From an uncultured Erysipelotrichaceae bacterium (lineage in GTDB: Bacteria > Bacillota_I > Bacilli_A > RFN20 > CAG-288): a DNA stretch of 8,157 nucleotides. Of this stretch, positions 1-6,422 are shown one piece after another (positions within the stretch are counted from its first letter, which is position 1; every line of letters begins with the position of its first letter). The notes below the pieces were generated by a model. That model made no database searches and was not told where the DNA came from. It worked only from the letters and a program-made list of their open reading frames with translations. The position numbers and the translations under genes are program-made. The DNA lies in assembly GCA_902771745.1 (NCBI GenBank), contig CACXYG010000058.1, positions 1-8,157 on the forward strand, given 5' to 3'.

Positions 1-1101
1 ATAGCGGGTTGGAAGAGTGACAACTCTATCAGTGACCTTCTGAAGTGGAATCTCAGTAAAGTCAGGTTCATATGGTTCATTTGACTTTCTACCAAGTGCG
101 ATCATAACACCGGTATGACCCATCTTGGCAGCCTTGTAGGCTCTCTTGGAGACTTCTTCAGCCTCTTTGATATCAACAACAGATGGTAAGAAACCGCTGG
201 CGCGGTTTAAGACCGAAAGTTCGATACCTCTAGTCTTGATGCCTTCCATAGCAACCAAGTTAGAAAGATATTTGCCGACGCCGCCGACAGCGACGTTGTT
301 AAAGGAGTCGACCACAGAGGAATCACTGGCGATCAAGATACCGTCTTTATCGCGGATACCTTCAGAGACGACCACAAGACATCTACCTTTTCTCTTATAG
401 CAGTTAGAAACTTTTTCTAAGAATTCAGGAATGGAGAAAGGAACTTCTGGAACAAAGATATAATCTGGTTTTTCACCCTTTAAGGAAGCAAGGATGGCGC
501 TGGCGGCAACAAAGCCAGAATCTCTACCCATGGTCTCGATGATGTTGACTCTACCTTTCTGGTAAGTCTTATCATCGACGGAGGTAGCGATGACGCAATT
601 GGCGACATACTTGGCGGCGGTACCAAAACCAGGCGTGTGATCACAACCATAGAGGTCGTTATCAATGGTCTTTGGCACACCGATGACCTTGATATCCATG
701 TCATAAGCCTTGGCGTAGCAAGAGATGCGATAGGCGGTGTTCATGGAATCATTGCCACCGTTGACGAAGATATAACGGATGTTGTTCTTCTTGATGTTTT
801 CCATCAGCTTCTGGGCAAGTGGATCTTTAGCATCTTCAGGAAGTTTCTTTCTTAAAGAACCCCAATAGGAGCCCGGACGATACTCTAATTGTGGAAGAGC
901 GTCATCGGTGACTTCAAATAAGTCATCTTCTAACAAACCAGTGATACCAAAACGGGAGACAAAGAATTTCTTGTTCTTGGTTCGATCGGCTTTAAAGGCA
1001 TCATATAAGCCTTTGAAGGTGGCATTGATGACGGCGGTCGGTCCACCCGACTGGAAGTAGCAGACATTAAGAGATTCAGCGTTCTTCTTCGTAATTGACA
1101 T
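1..1101 (-). CDS. pfp: Pyrophosphate-type 6-phosphofructokinase, partial (3' end outside window)
   Basis: This gene phosphorylates fructose 6-phosphate to fructose 1,6-bisphosphate in cytoplasmic glycolysis, probably using pyrophosphate and therefore reversibly. The window holds the first 367 codons, and the reading frame runs off the edge at base 1. I translated it by hand from the ATG at 1101. The N-terminal QSGGPTAVIN loop (about residues 17-26), GGNDSM (115-120), PKTIDND (143-149, with the catalytic Asp pair D147/D149) and MGRDSGF (191-197) are all present. D118 and K144 occupy the positions that are Gly in ATP-dependent enzymes (GGDGS, PGTIDND). That is the established signature of PPi-dependent or atypical members, so phosphoryl-donor use is inferred from these two residues. 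The ATG overlaps the end of the upstream YfhO-like gene by 26 bases, and a weak AGAAAGG lies 12 bases before it (1114-1120). This suggests cotranscription and translational coupling. The family call is very secure; the donor specificity is less so. Confidence 0.93.
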   Translation of the reverse strand, partial: MSITKKNAESLNVCYFQSGGPTAVINATFKGLYDAFKADRTKNKKFFVSRFGITGLLEDDLFEVTDDALPQLEYRPGSYWGSLRKKLPEDAKDPLAQKLMENIKKNNIRYIFVNGGNDSMNTAYRISCYAKAYDMDIKVIGVPKTIDNDLYGCDHTPGFGTAAKYVANCVIATSVDDKTYQKGRVNIIETMGRDSGFVAASAILASLKGEKPDYIFVPEVPFSIPEFLEKVSNCYKRKGRCLVVVSEGIRDKDGILIASDSSVVDSFNNVAVGGVGKYLSNLVAMEGIKTRGIELSVLNRASGFLPSVVDIKEAEEVSKRAYKAAKMGHTGVMIALGRKSNEPYEPDFTEIPLQKVTDRVVTLPTRY

Positions 1102-4100
1102 AATTCCATTTAACCTTTCTGATGGCTTCTTCCGTTCTCTTATCTAAGGAAGTGTAGTCATCTAATCCATGTAAGTATTTGTTCTTTTTACTGAAATAGA
1201 CTAAGGCGACAAAGCTGATGACAAGACCAATAGCGGTAAGTGTCATACCCAAAGCGAAGTTTGGTGAATCGTATCTGAGGATGTAGGTGTGATTACCCGC
1301 AGTTGCCTCAAAGCCGATAAAGCCACCCTGGGCTTTGTAGGTTTTGACTTTCTCTTCTTTGCCGTTCTTGACCTCGAAGAGATTCCAGCCATTGGTGATC
1401 GCGTAGTTGAGAACAACAATTTTATCGCTGGTGTAGTTGGTAGTGAAATTGATTTCGGAGTCGACACGTGAATTGATGGTGATTGGTTCTTTTCTAAGAT
1501 TATCAATCGCAGCTTGATAATCTTTGTTTCTGGAAACATAGAGGTATGGTTCTTTGATATAGAACGGATTTGGTTTGCTGCCGGATTTGATGATACCTAA
1601 GACCTTGGCAACTGGACGATCAACGTAATAACCATGGGCTTGTTTGTATTCGGCGTAGGAGTGTTTACCAAAGGAGATGACGATGTCATTTTCATCAAAT
1701 AATCTCCATTCAATGTCCTGATTATCAAAGATGGAGATATAACCACCCGTGGTTGGATCACTTGGATCCGCTTCTGGAAGAATGGTGGCTGGACTGCCAT
1801 CACGATTGGTTGGCGTGATGACAATCTTGGAGTTATACAAGACATATTTTCCATCTTCATGGGATTTACCATTATCATCTTTTAAAGTCTGATAATCCAG
1901 CTTGAGGTCGGCAGGATAGATACCATTAGCATATTCCCAAGGATAATTCTTCTTGTATTCTTCAAGACAAGAGGTATCGCTTGGATCTTCGGGATTACAA
2001 GTGGCGTATTCACCACTTGGGGTACGTTCGGTAGCCGGCCATTGAGCAGAGTAGATTGTCATCTTGAAGCTATCGGTGTAGCCACCAAGTCTCCAGCATT
2101 CCATCGGAGCGGTCTTACCTTCGATATATCTGGTAGAGGAACTGACCTGGGATTGTCTGAAGAGAGTAGCCTTGGCAATGATCTTCTTATCAGGAGCTTC
2201 AATGTTGACGGTATGACCATTTAAGGTATATTTACCAGCATTATACTTACCCGCTTTATAGAAGGTCTGATAATCGGCATCTTCAAGCATGGCTGCACGA
2301 AGAAGTGGATATTCGTTTTCATCTTCGTAGGCGTTGTAGAATGGTTCCTTCTTGCTTTCATCATAGCTTGTTGCTAACCAGCTTTCATTGATGACTTGAT
2401 CATAGGCAAAGGCGAAATCAACAAAGTTGAGATTGACATATAGTGATTTCGTACAGGTATCGGATTTGAGGTAGTTTAGTAATTCATCCGAATAATTAAC
2501 ATTCAGAGTGCTTAATTCTTCTTGGGTTAAATCGACAACGTTTTTATATCCATACGGGATATCATAATCGCTGACCCAGGTATATTTGCCATCCTGATAA
2601 TAAGGATAGGCAGCTGGAGTAGCTTTATGGGTATAGGTATCACGATGATAGATATAATTTGGATCGACTCTGTCGACCAGATAATATTTGGTACCTAAGA
2701 AGGTTTCTAAGTTATAGCGACGGTTATGAATACCCATGGACCAGTTGTGATAGGTGTATGGGATTCTACTTCTGTCGATGAAGTTTTGTGCTTCATAGGC
2801 GTAGACAGAATGGAAGGCACCTAGACCAGAATAGCCTTCTCTCATGGAGATGTTGATGTTGCTACGATTGGCAGTCGGATTGAAGATACGATAGAAGTCT
2901 TCGTTATTTTCATCCGCCTTTAACATCTGGACAATCTTACTTTCTTCGCTGATATCAGGGTTTTGACTGGCGGAAGATAAACCGTGGAAAGAGATGGTCA
3001 GGTTTGCCATGACGATGATATCAATCGAAGAGAGGATGAAGACCGTCTTAGAAAATCTCTTCTTGTGGAAGGCTGGTCTCATGAGGAAGTAACAAAGCGT
3101 CACCCAACCAACAGAAGCAGGAATCAAGGCCATCTTAACATCCCAGTTGGTCGCATCGGTGAAGTGACTTGGCTGTAACTGGGTTTCGTAGATCATCAAG
3201 TAGCAAGAGAGAACCATCAGCGCTAATGTGATGACATAACTTAAATCCAGATAGTTTCTTGGAATCTCTCTTCTTCGTTCTATCGCATGACAATCCAGAA
3301 CGATCATCCAAGCGATCGGAATGATGAAGTAACGAGCATAACCGACGGTAAAGCCAGAGAATAAATAGAAACCAACTGGCGTGAAGACTAAGAATAAGAC
3401 ACCGGCAAGAGCCACGATATGAGACCACTTCTTACTACGGATGGCGTCGATGAAAGCGACAAAGAACATCAATAGCATCGGGGTGGTCGCATATAGACCG
3501 GCAGCGAAGTTATCGTACCAATAGACATTTAATAAATTGGAAGAATAGCAGTCATCATATAAGAAGAGGAAGTTGAGTAATGGTGTAACTTGGTTATGGG
3601 GGTTAGATCCATAATTGAAGAGAGCATCCAGTTTTGCCATCAAGCCTTCCGCATTCAGAATGTCACTTAGATAAGTAGAAGAAGAGACACGTGGCATGCT
3701 GGTTGCAGTGGCCATACCCGGTAGAAGAGTAAACGCACCTAGGAAGATAGCAACCAAGAAGCTTAAGACACCCATGCCTAAAACAGCAAAACTATCACCA
3801 ACACTTCTTTCTCTGATGGTCTGGAAGAAACGGAACATCGCATAAATAAACGCACCGATCATAAAGACGACAAAGAAGAAGTAGGAAGTCATGGCATTTA
3901 ATAAAAAGCCGATCAAGAAGATTCTTGGATCACGTTCTTTAATCAAGCGTTCGACACCAAGGAGAACGAGTGGTAAAAAAGCGACAGAATCGATAAAGTG
4001 GAACCAGAGATAAGAGAAGGAATAAGCGCTGAAACCAAAGGCTAAAGCACCAAGTCTCTTCGTCTTAGGAGAAAAGTCAAAGGAACCAAGATACCAGTAG

Positions 4101-4522
4101 AAGAACATACCGGCTAAGACCATCTTTGGAATGAAGCTTAAGCCCTGTAAGACCAGCAACCAGTCACGTGGGAAAGGAAGTAAAATCAAGAAGAAGGGGT
4201 CAAATAGATAATAGAAGGAGTTACCACCGATATTATCGATACCTAAAAAGACACTGCGGTCCCAGGTTGGGAAAGAGCCGGTACGGAAAAAAGTATGCCA
4301 ATCATCATAACCATTGTAGATGAAAGTCATCTCCTGAAGGGAGTAGTCACCACTTAAAGGAACGGTAAAGCCGTTGTTGATCCAGGTATAGCCATAGCAA
4401 CCAATCGAAACGAGAATCAACAGATAAACTGTCTTGATCACGTCGTTAGGATGGAAGAAGGTTTTACTAATCCAGGCGCTGAACTGTTCTAATTTGTTTG
4501 TAATTTTAATTTGCAAAGACAT
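1076..4522 (-). CDS. YfhO-family polytopic membrane protein, putative GT-C glycosyltransferase with enlarged ectodomain
   Basis: This is probably an integral-membrane glycosyltransferase that uses polyprenyl-linked sugars to decorate surface polymers; YfhO/GtlA relatives modify lipoteichoic acid. From the ATG at 4522 it is 1148 residues long, and an in-frame ATG at 4579 would add 19 residues. I prefer 4522 because the upstream ATG lies in the palindrome/extended -10 region and has no ribosome binding site, although the AGAAAG before 4522 is also weak. In numbering from 4579, an N-terminal membrane segment (about 50-66) is followed by the family-like loop VPLSGDYSLQ (73-82, with D78 a candidate catalytic acid). 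About a dozen hydrophobic segments run to residue 530, then a roughly 575-residue soluble, tyrosine-rich domain, then a last membrane helix (about 1108-1129) and a basic tail. LGTKYYLVD (628-636) and the GW...G...Y region before the last helix also match YfhO proteins. At about 1150 residues it is well above the roughly 850-900 I recall as usual. The product is a confident YfhO-like protein; the sugar and acceptor are unknown. Confidence 0.85.
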   Translation of the reverse strand: MSLQIKITNKLEQFSAWISKTFFHPNDVIKTVYLLILVSIGCYGYTWINNGFTVPLSGDYSLQEMTFIYNGYDDWHTFFRTGSFPTWDRSVFLGIDNIGGNSFYYLFDPFFLILLPFPRDWLLVLQGLSFIPKMVLAGMFFYWYLGSFDFSPKTKRLGALAFGFSAYSFSYLWFHFIDSVAFLPLVLLGVERLIKERDPRIFLIGFLLNAMTSYFFFVVFMIGAFIYAMFRFFQTIRERSVGDSFAVLGMGVLSFLVAIFLGAFTLLPGMATATSMPRVSSSTYLSDILNAEGLMAKLDALFNYGSNPHNQVTPLLNFLFLYDDCYSSNLLNVYWYDNFAAGLYATTPMLLMFFVAFIDAIRSKKWSHIVALAGVLFLVFTPVGFYLFSGFTVGYARYFIIPIAWMIVLDCHAIERRREIPRNYLDLSYVITLALMVLSCYLMIYETQLQPSHFTDATNWDVKMALIPASVGWVTLCYFLMRPAFHKKRFSKTVFILSSIDIIVMANLTISFHGLSSASQNPDISEESKIVQMLKADENNEDFYRIFNPTANRSNINISMREGYSGLGAFHSVYAYEAQNFIDRSRIPYTYHNWSMGIHNRRYNLETFLGTKYYLVDRVDPNYIYHRDTYTHKATPAAYPYYQDGKYTWVSDYDIPYGYKNVVDLTQEELSTLNVNYSDELLNYLKSDTCTKSLYVNLNFVDFAFAYDQVINESWLATSYDESKKEPFYNAYEDENEYPLLRAAMLEDADYQTFYKAGKYNAGKYTLNGHTVNIEAPDKKIIAKATLFRQSQVSSSTRYIEGKTAPMECWRLGGYTDSFKMTIYSAQWPATERTPSGEYATCNPEDPSDTSCLEEYKKNYPWEYANGIYPADLKLDYQTLKDDNGKSHEDGKYVLYNSKIVITPTNRDGSPATILPEADPSDPTTGGYISIFDNQDIEWRLFDENDIVISFGKHSYAEYKQAHGYYVDRPVAKVLGIIKSGSKPNPFYIKEPYLYVSRNKDYQAAIDNLRKEPITINSRVDSEINFTTNYTSDKIVVLNYAITNGWNLFEVKNGKEEKVKTYKAQGGFIGFEATAGNHTYILRYDSPNFALGMTLTAIGLVISFVALVYFSKKNKYLHGLDDYTSLDKRTEEAIRKVKWNYVNYEEER
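1114..1120 (-). promoter_or_regulatory. Weak ribosome binding site of the phosphofructokinase gene
   Basis: AGAAAGG on the minus strand lies 12 bases before the ATG at 1101, inside the last codons of the YfhO-like gene. The spacing is longer than ideal. Reinitiation by ribosomes finishing the upstream gene at TGA 1076-1078 may therefore help. No better start is visible nearby, and the encoded N-terminus runs directly into the conserved first strand of the family. Confidence 0.45.
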
Positions 4523-4556
4523 TCTTTGAGAGCTTTCTGTGGTGTTTTTAAAAATA

Positions 4557-4572
4557 TAGAGATATTGTAGCA
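4557..4572 (-). promoter_or_regulatory. Candidate extended -10 promoter of the YfhO-like gene
   Basis: On the minus strand the sequence TGCTACAAT (4572 down to 4564) is an extended -10 element (TG-n-TACAAT). It would start transcription near 4557, giving a leader of about 35 nt before the ATG at 4522. There is no recognisable -35 hexamer at the right distance, because that space is filled by the 22-bp palindrome. An extended -10 can work without a -35, or an activator on the palindrome could replace it. The promoter is inferred from sequence alone. Confidence 0.45.
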
Positions 4573-4577
4573 CATTC

Positions 4578-4599
4578 ATTAATCATTTAAATGATTAAT
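4578..4599. promoter_or_regulatory. Perfect 22-bp palindrome, candidate operator of the divergent promoter
   Basis: The arms ATTAATCATTT and AAATGATTAAT are exact reverse complements with no spacer, and the symmetry ends at both flanks (C on each side of the plus strand). The element covers the -35 region of the candidate minus-strand promoter and lies about 50 bp upstream of the plus-strand TATAAT. A perfect dyad of two helical turns between divergent genes is a typical binding site for a dimeric regulator. It lacks a loop and a T-run, so it is not a normal terminator. No regulator gene is in the window, so the cognate protein is unknown. Confidence 0.55.
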
Positions 4600-4648
4600 C
4601 CAGATAGTACTCCTACCCGATTTCATTTTCTTTGTCTAATTATTTGGT

Positions 4649-4661
4649 TATAATAATCTTA
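4649..4661 (+). promoter_or_regulatory. -10 element predicting a leaderless mRNA for the membrane-protein gene
   Basis: A consensus TATAAT (4649-4654) ends six bases before the ATG at 4661. With standard -10 geometry the transcript would start at or within a base or two of that A. No Shine-Dalgarno sequence lies between them. The -35 position (about 4626-4631, TTTTCT) is poor, so the box may need help from an upstream-bound activator. If this is the working promoter, the mRNA is leaderless. Confidence 0.5.
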
Positions 4662-6043
4662 TGCACATAAACACATTACGGGATAACATCAAAATCTATC
4701 TCAATTCCTTATACTTCCCACTGACCATTGGTGTGTTAGCGTTTTTGACATGGATCATGCCCGGTATGTGGGCGTGGCTATTTTTACCCTTCTACATGAT
4801 TCTAGTCTTCGCACCACTGCTAGCGGAAGATGGCAGAGCCTATCTACCACTCATCTTCTATAATTTGGTCATCGTCAGTGAAGATATCCATTTTATCGGT
4901 GGCATACCTATCTATCTCATCATCTCCTTAATCTGTTATAGCTTATCGAACATCCTTTATGTCGTCATTCATAAACCGAAGATGATCACCGGTTCTCTCT
5001 TCTTTATTCTGTTAGCCTTGTATCTCGTCTTCCTAGTCTCATATTTGATCTCGGTTGTCATCAACGGTGTAGCGGAACGTACTGGCATTCTTTATCTGAT
5101 CACCTTCTTCTTGATCTTATCAGCCTATACCATGATGAACTCCGTCTTAGGAAAAGCCGAGACGATGCCCTATTATGCTCAGACTGTTGCTATCTTTGGT
5201 ACTGTAGCCGCTTTAGAAGTCAGCGTCGCATTATTTTCCACCGTCGGTTTGAAATTTGCCGATGATACCTTCAGTATCGGCTGGTCTTATACCCGAGAAA
5301 CCGTATCCACCTTCTTGATTTTAAGTCTACCGTTCTTCTCCATTCTCTTAAGCAACAAGAAATTCTTCTGGATCATCCCCGAAATCTTCGTCTTATTCAA
5401 CATCATCATGCTATCAACCGACTCTGGTTTATTAGCAATCTTGTTCTTCTCCGTTCCGATGGCTATCTTAACCTTAAAAGATTATGGTAGGGTCGCGCCT
5501 TACTACACCCTTGCGGTCTTATTGATCTTCGGTATGACCTTTGGTATCTTGATGGGTGTAAATGCCAACTTCAATTTACGTATTGTCACAGCGATTCTAA
5601 GATTAAATCTATTCAGTGAAGAATCCTTACGAAATTTCAATGAACCTATCAGTTATTTCACCGCTAACCCCGTCATCGGTTCTTCGATTGCTACCTTTGT
5701 CAATGAAGGTGGTACCATCACCTTATCCTCTAATACCGTATTGACGACCTTACAGCTTGGTGGCATCCTCGGTATTGTCACTTACGCCGCTTTTGAAATC
5801 ACTCAATATGTCACTCTATTTAAGAAAGAAGCCCCAGAAAAAGGCATTATTCTTTTATTCTTGTTATCCGTAGAAGTGATCGGTTTGATTAGCAATACCA
5901 TTTATAACGTTGCAATTCTCACCTTTATTCTGATGACTTTAAGTGTCTATCAACAGTCTAACCGTCCTGATGAAGTCTTGATCTATGATGGCTACTTTTC
6001 CAACTACAATGAAGACCAAAAATACCTGAGAATTCGCCAATAA
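4661..6043 (+). CDS. Polytopic membrane protein resembling O-antigen ligase/polymerase (Wzy/WaaL-like), divergent
   Basis: The 460-residue product is almost entirely hydrophobic, with about ten to twelve membrane segments starting at roughly residues 18-32. It ends in a short polar tail (431-460) likely to be cytoplasmic. The plan recalls the O-antigen ligase/polymerase superfamily, which joins lipid-linked glycans outside the membrane: SYTRETVSTFLILSLPF (209-225), then a LSTDSGLLAILF helix (251-262), then a loop with NPVIGSS (336-342), SSNTVL (356-361) and LGGILG (366-371). In the classical family the last loop usually reads P-x-x-G-x-G, then His-Asn, then a Gly-rich helix. Here the His position is Ser (S357 before N358), so activity may differ or be lost. 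The gene diverges from the YfhO-like gene, which supports a shared surface-glycan role. The start is the first ATG after a TATAAT; a later Met would cut into the first membrane helix. The membrane topology is certain, but the family assignment is tentative. Confidence 0.6.
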   Translation: MHINTLRDNIKIYLNSLYFPLTIGVLAFLTWIMPGMWAWLFLPFYMILVFAPLLAEDGRAYLPLIFYNLVIVSEDIHFIGGIPIYLIISLICYSLSNILYVVIHKPKMITGSLFFILLALYLVFLVSYLISVVINGVAERTGILYLITFFLILSAYTMMNSVLGKAETMPYYAQTVAIFGTVAALEVSVALFSTVGLKFADDTFSIGWSYTRETVSTFLILSLPFFSILLSNKKFFWIIPEIFVLFNIIMLSTDSGLLAILFFSVPMAILTLKDYGRVAPYYTLAVLLIFGMTFGILMGVNANFNLRIVTAILRLNLFSEESLRNFNEPISYFTANPVIGSSIATFVNEGGTITLSSNTVLTTLQLGGILGIVTYAAFEITQYVTLFKKEAPEKGIILLFLLSVEVIGLISNTIYNVAILTFILMTLSVYQQSNRPDEVLIYDGYFSNYNEDQKYLRIRQ

Positions 6044-6061
6044 TAGCTCACTTTTCACATT

Positions 6062-6086
6062 TTAGTTTGATTGTGAACTAATTTTT
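6062..6086 (+). terminator. Weak AT-rich intrinsic terminator after the membrane-protein gene
   Basis: TTAGTT (6062-6067) pairs with AACTAA (6076-6081), extendable by two G-U pairs to a four-base loop, and is followed directly by five Ts (6082-6086). It lies 18 bases after the TAA. The stem is AT-only apart from one G-C pair, so efficiency is probably low. An overlapping alternative pairing, TTCACA (6055-6060) with TGTGAA (6072-6077), would exclude it. Confidence 0.45.
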
Positions 6087-6219
6087 AGACAAGTTTAAAA
6101 TAAAAATCGATATACGTTTCAATCTTTTTTTAAGTTAAAAATTGGACTTTTTCTCACTTATTTCTAAAAAACTCGATAAATATTATACATTTTCCTCCGG
6201 AAAAATTTCGTCTTTGCTG
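6087..6219. other. AT-rich non-coding stretch with one small hairpin
   Basis: No credible gene or RNA family is recognisable here. The stretch is strongly AT-rich compared with the flanking genes. The only clear structure is a six-base-pair hairpin, TTTTCC-TCC-GGAAAA (6190-6204), ending 15 bases before the TTGACA box. It has no proper T-run on either strand, so it is not a good terminator. The A/T tracts may simply act as an upstream-promoter region for the strong promoter that follows. Confidence 0.5.
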
Positions 6220-6247
6220 TTGACATGCAAAAATTTTGATGTATAAT
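6220..6247 (+). promoter_or_regulatory. Near-consensus sigma-A promoter with a dyad in the spacer
   Basis: TTGACA (6220-6225) and TATAAT (6242-6247) both match the vegetative consensus exactly and are separated by 16 bases. The expected transcription start is about 6254. This is by far the best promoter in the window. The spacer carries an inverted repeat, ACAT-g-CAAAA around a central A with TTTTG-ATGT (6223-6242), which would allow a repressor to sit between the two boxes. Confidence 0.8.
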
Positions 6248-6253
6248 TTTCAG

Positions 6254-6365
6254 CGCATAAAAGATACATGTCTTATCCGAGTGCACCTTAAAATTGATAA
6301 TAAATTCCAACATAAAAATTCCTTTTGCTCTCTCCGTTTGGTCAACAGACCGGCGGAGTTTTTTT
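6254..6365 (+). ncRNA. Candidate small RNA of about 110 nt (or attenuated leader of the Nudix operon)
   Basis: A consensus promoter ends seven bases before this segment, and a strong intrinsic terminator closes it, giving a discrete transcript of about 112 nt with no gene inside. The middle is AU-rich and mostly unstructured. It holds the direct repeat AAATTCC (6302-6308 and 6316-6322) and a C/U-rich run (6321-6335) that could pair with Shine-Dalgarno-like purine tracts, a common design in regulatory RNAs of Bacillota. A seven-codon reading frame (ATG at 6268, MSYPSAP) has no convincing ribosome binding site. I do not recognise an Rfam family: 6S RNA, SRP RNA, T-box, and purine, PyrR or preQ1 elements do not fit. 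The alternative is a 5' leader with an attenuator controlling the Nudix-Vsr operon downstream. No convincing antiterminator pairing was found, so a separate RNA is slightly favoured. Confidence 0.55.
6332..6365 (+). terminator. Strong intrinsic terminator
   Basis: CTCCG (6332-6336) pairs with CGGAG (6354-6358). Two T-G wobble pairs with one bulged T follow, then GGTC (6340-6343) pairs with GACC (6348-6351) around an AACA loop. Seven Ts (6359-6365) follow immediately. The GC-rich stem plus T-run is typical of factor-independent termination, and it stops transcripts from the promoter at 6220-6247 well before the Nudix start codon. Confidence 0.85.
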
Positions 6366-6391
6366 GCTTTCTTCTATTGAAAAAAGTGAAC

Positions 6392-6397
6392 TATAAT
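6392..6397 (+). promoter_or_regulatory. -10 element of the Nudix-Vsr operon
   Basis: A consensus TATAAT lies 25 bases before the start codon and 26 bases after the T-run of the preceding terminator. It would give a start near 6404, at the edge of the ribosome binding site. The -35 position (about 6369-6374, TTCTTC) does not match well; TTGAAA at 6377-6382 is too close. The promoter is therefore probably weak or activator-dependent, and readthrough of the upstream terminator could also supply transcripts. Confidence 0.45.
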
Positions 6398-6404
6398 AAT
6401 TAAC

Positions 6405-6410
6405 AAGGAG
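6405..6410 (+). promoter_or_regulatory. Ribosome binding site of the Nudix gene, oddly placed
   Basis: AAGGAG is a strong Shine-Dalgarno sequence but lies 12 bases before the ATG at 6423, longer than usual. A TTG at 6416, only five bases away, would be better spaced. It opens a seven-codon frame that overlaps the real start and ends at TAG 6437-6439. The ATG is kept because it gives the conserved Nudix N-terminus. Confidence 0.6.
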
Positions 6411-6422
6411 TTATCTTGAAAT

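Noticed and set aside
637..855. Plus-strand 72-codon frame antisense to the phosphofructokinase gene.
   Set aside because: It is a shadow of the real minus-strand gene, which carries all family motifs. The same applies to the frames at 146-400 and 480-704.
3135..3428. 97-codon minus-strand frame within the YfhO-like gene, and similar frames at 1243-1539, 1597-1878 and 2984-3178.
   Set aside because: All lie out of frame or antisense inside one long, motif-bearing membrane-protein gene and show no domain of their own.
6121..6146. T7/A5 tracts near CAATC and ATTGG, considered as a hairpin terminator.
   Set aside because: The pairing is interrupted by bulges and made almost only of A-T pairs. 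It is not distinguishable from random AT-rich DNA.
6164..6313. A 49-residue basic open frame on the minus strand (ATG at 6313, preceded by AAAAGGA, stop at 6164-6166).
   Set aside because: It runs antisense across the best promoter and the candidate small RNA, has no promoter of its own that I can see, and its composition looks like translated AT-rich non-coding DNA. It would deserve attention only if conserved in relatives.
6302..6322. Two copies of AAATTCC with a 14-base period, considered as the start of a repeat array or CRISPR.
   Set aside because: There are only two short copies with no further unit or spacer pattern, so it is noted only as part of the candidate small RNA.
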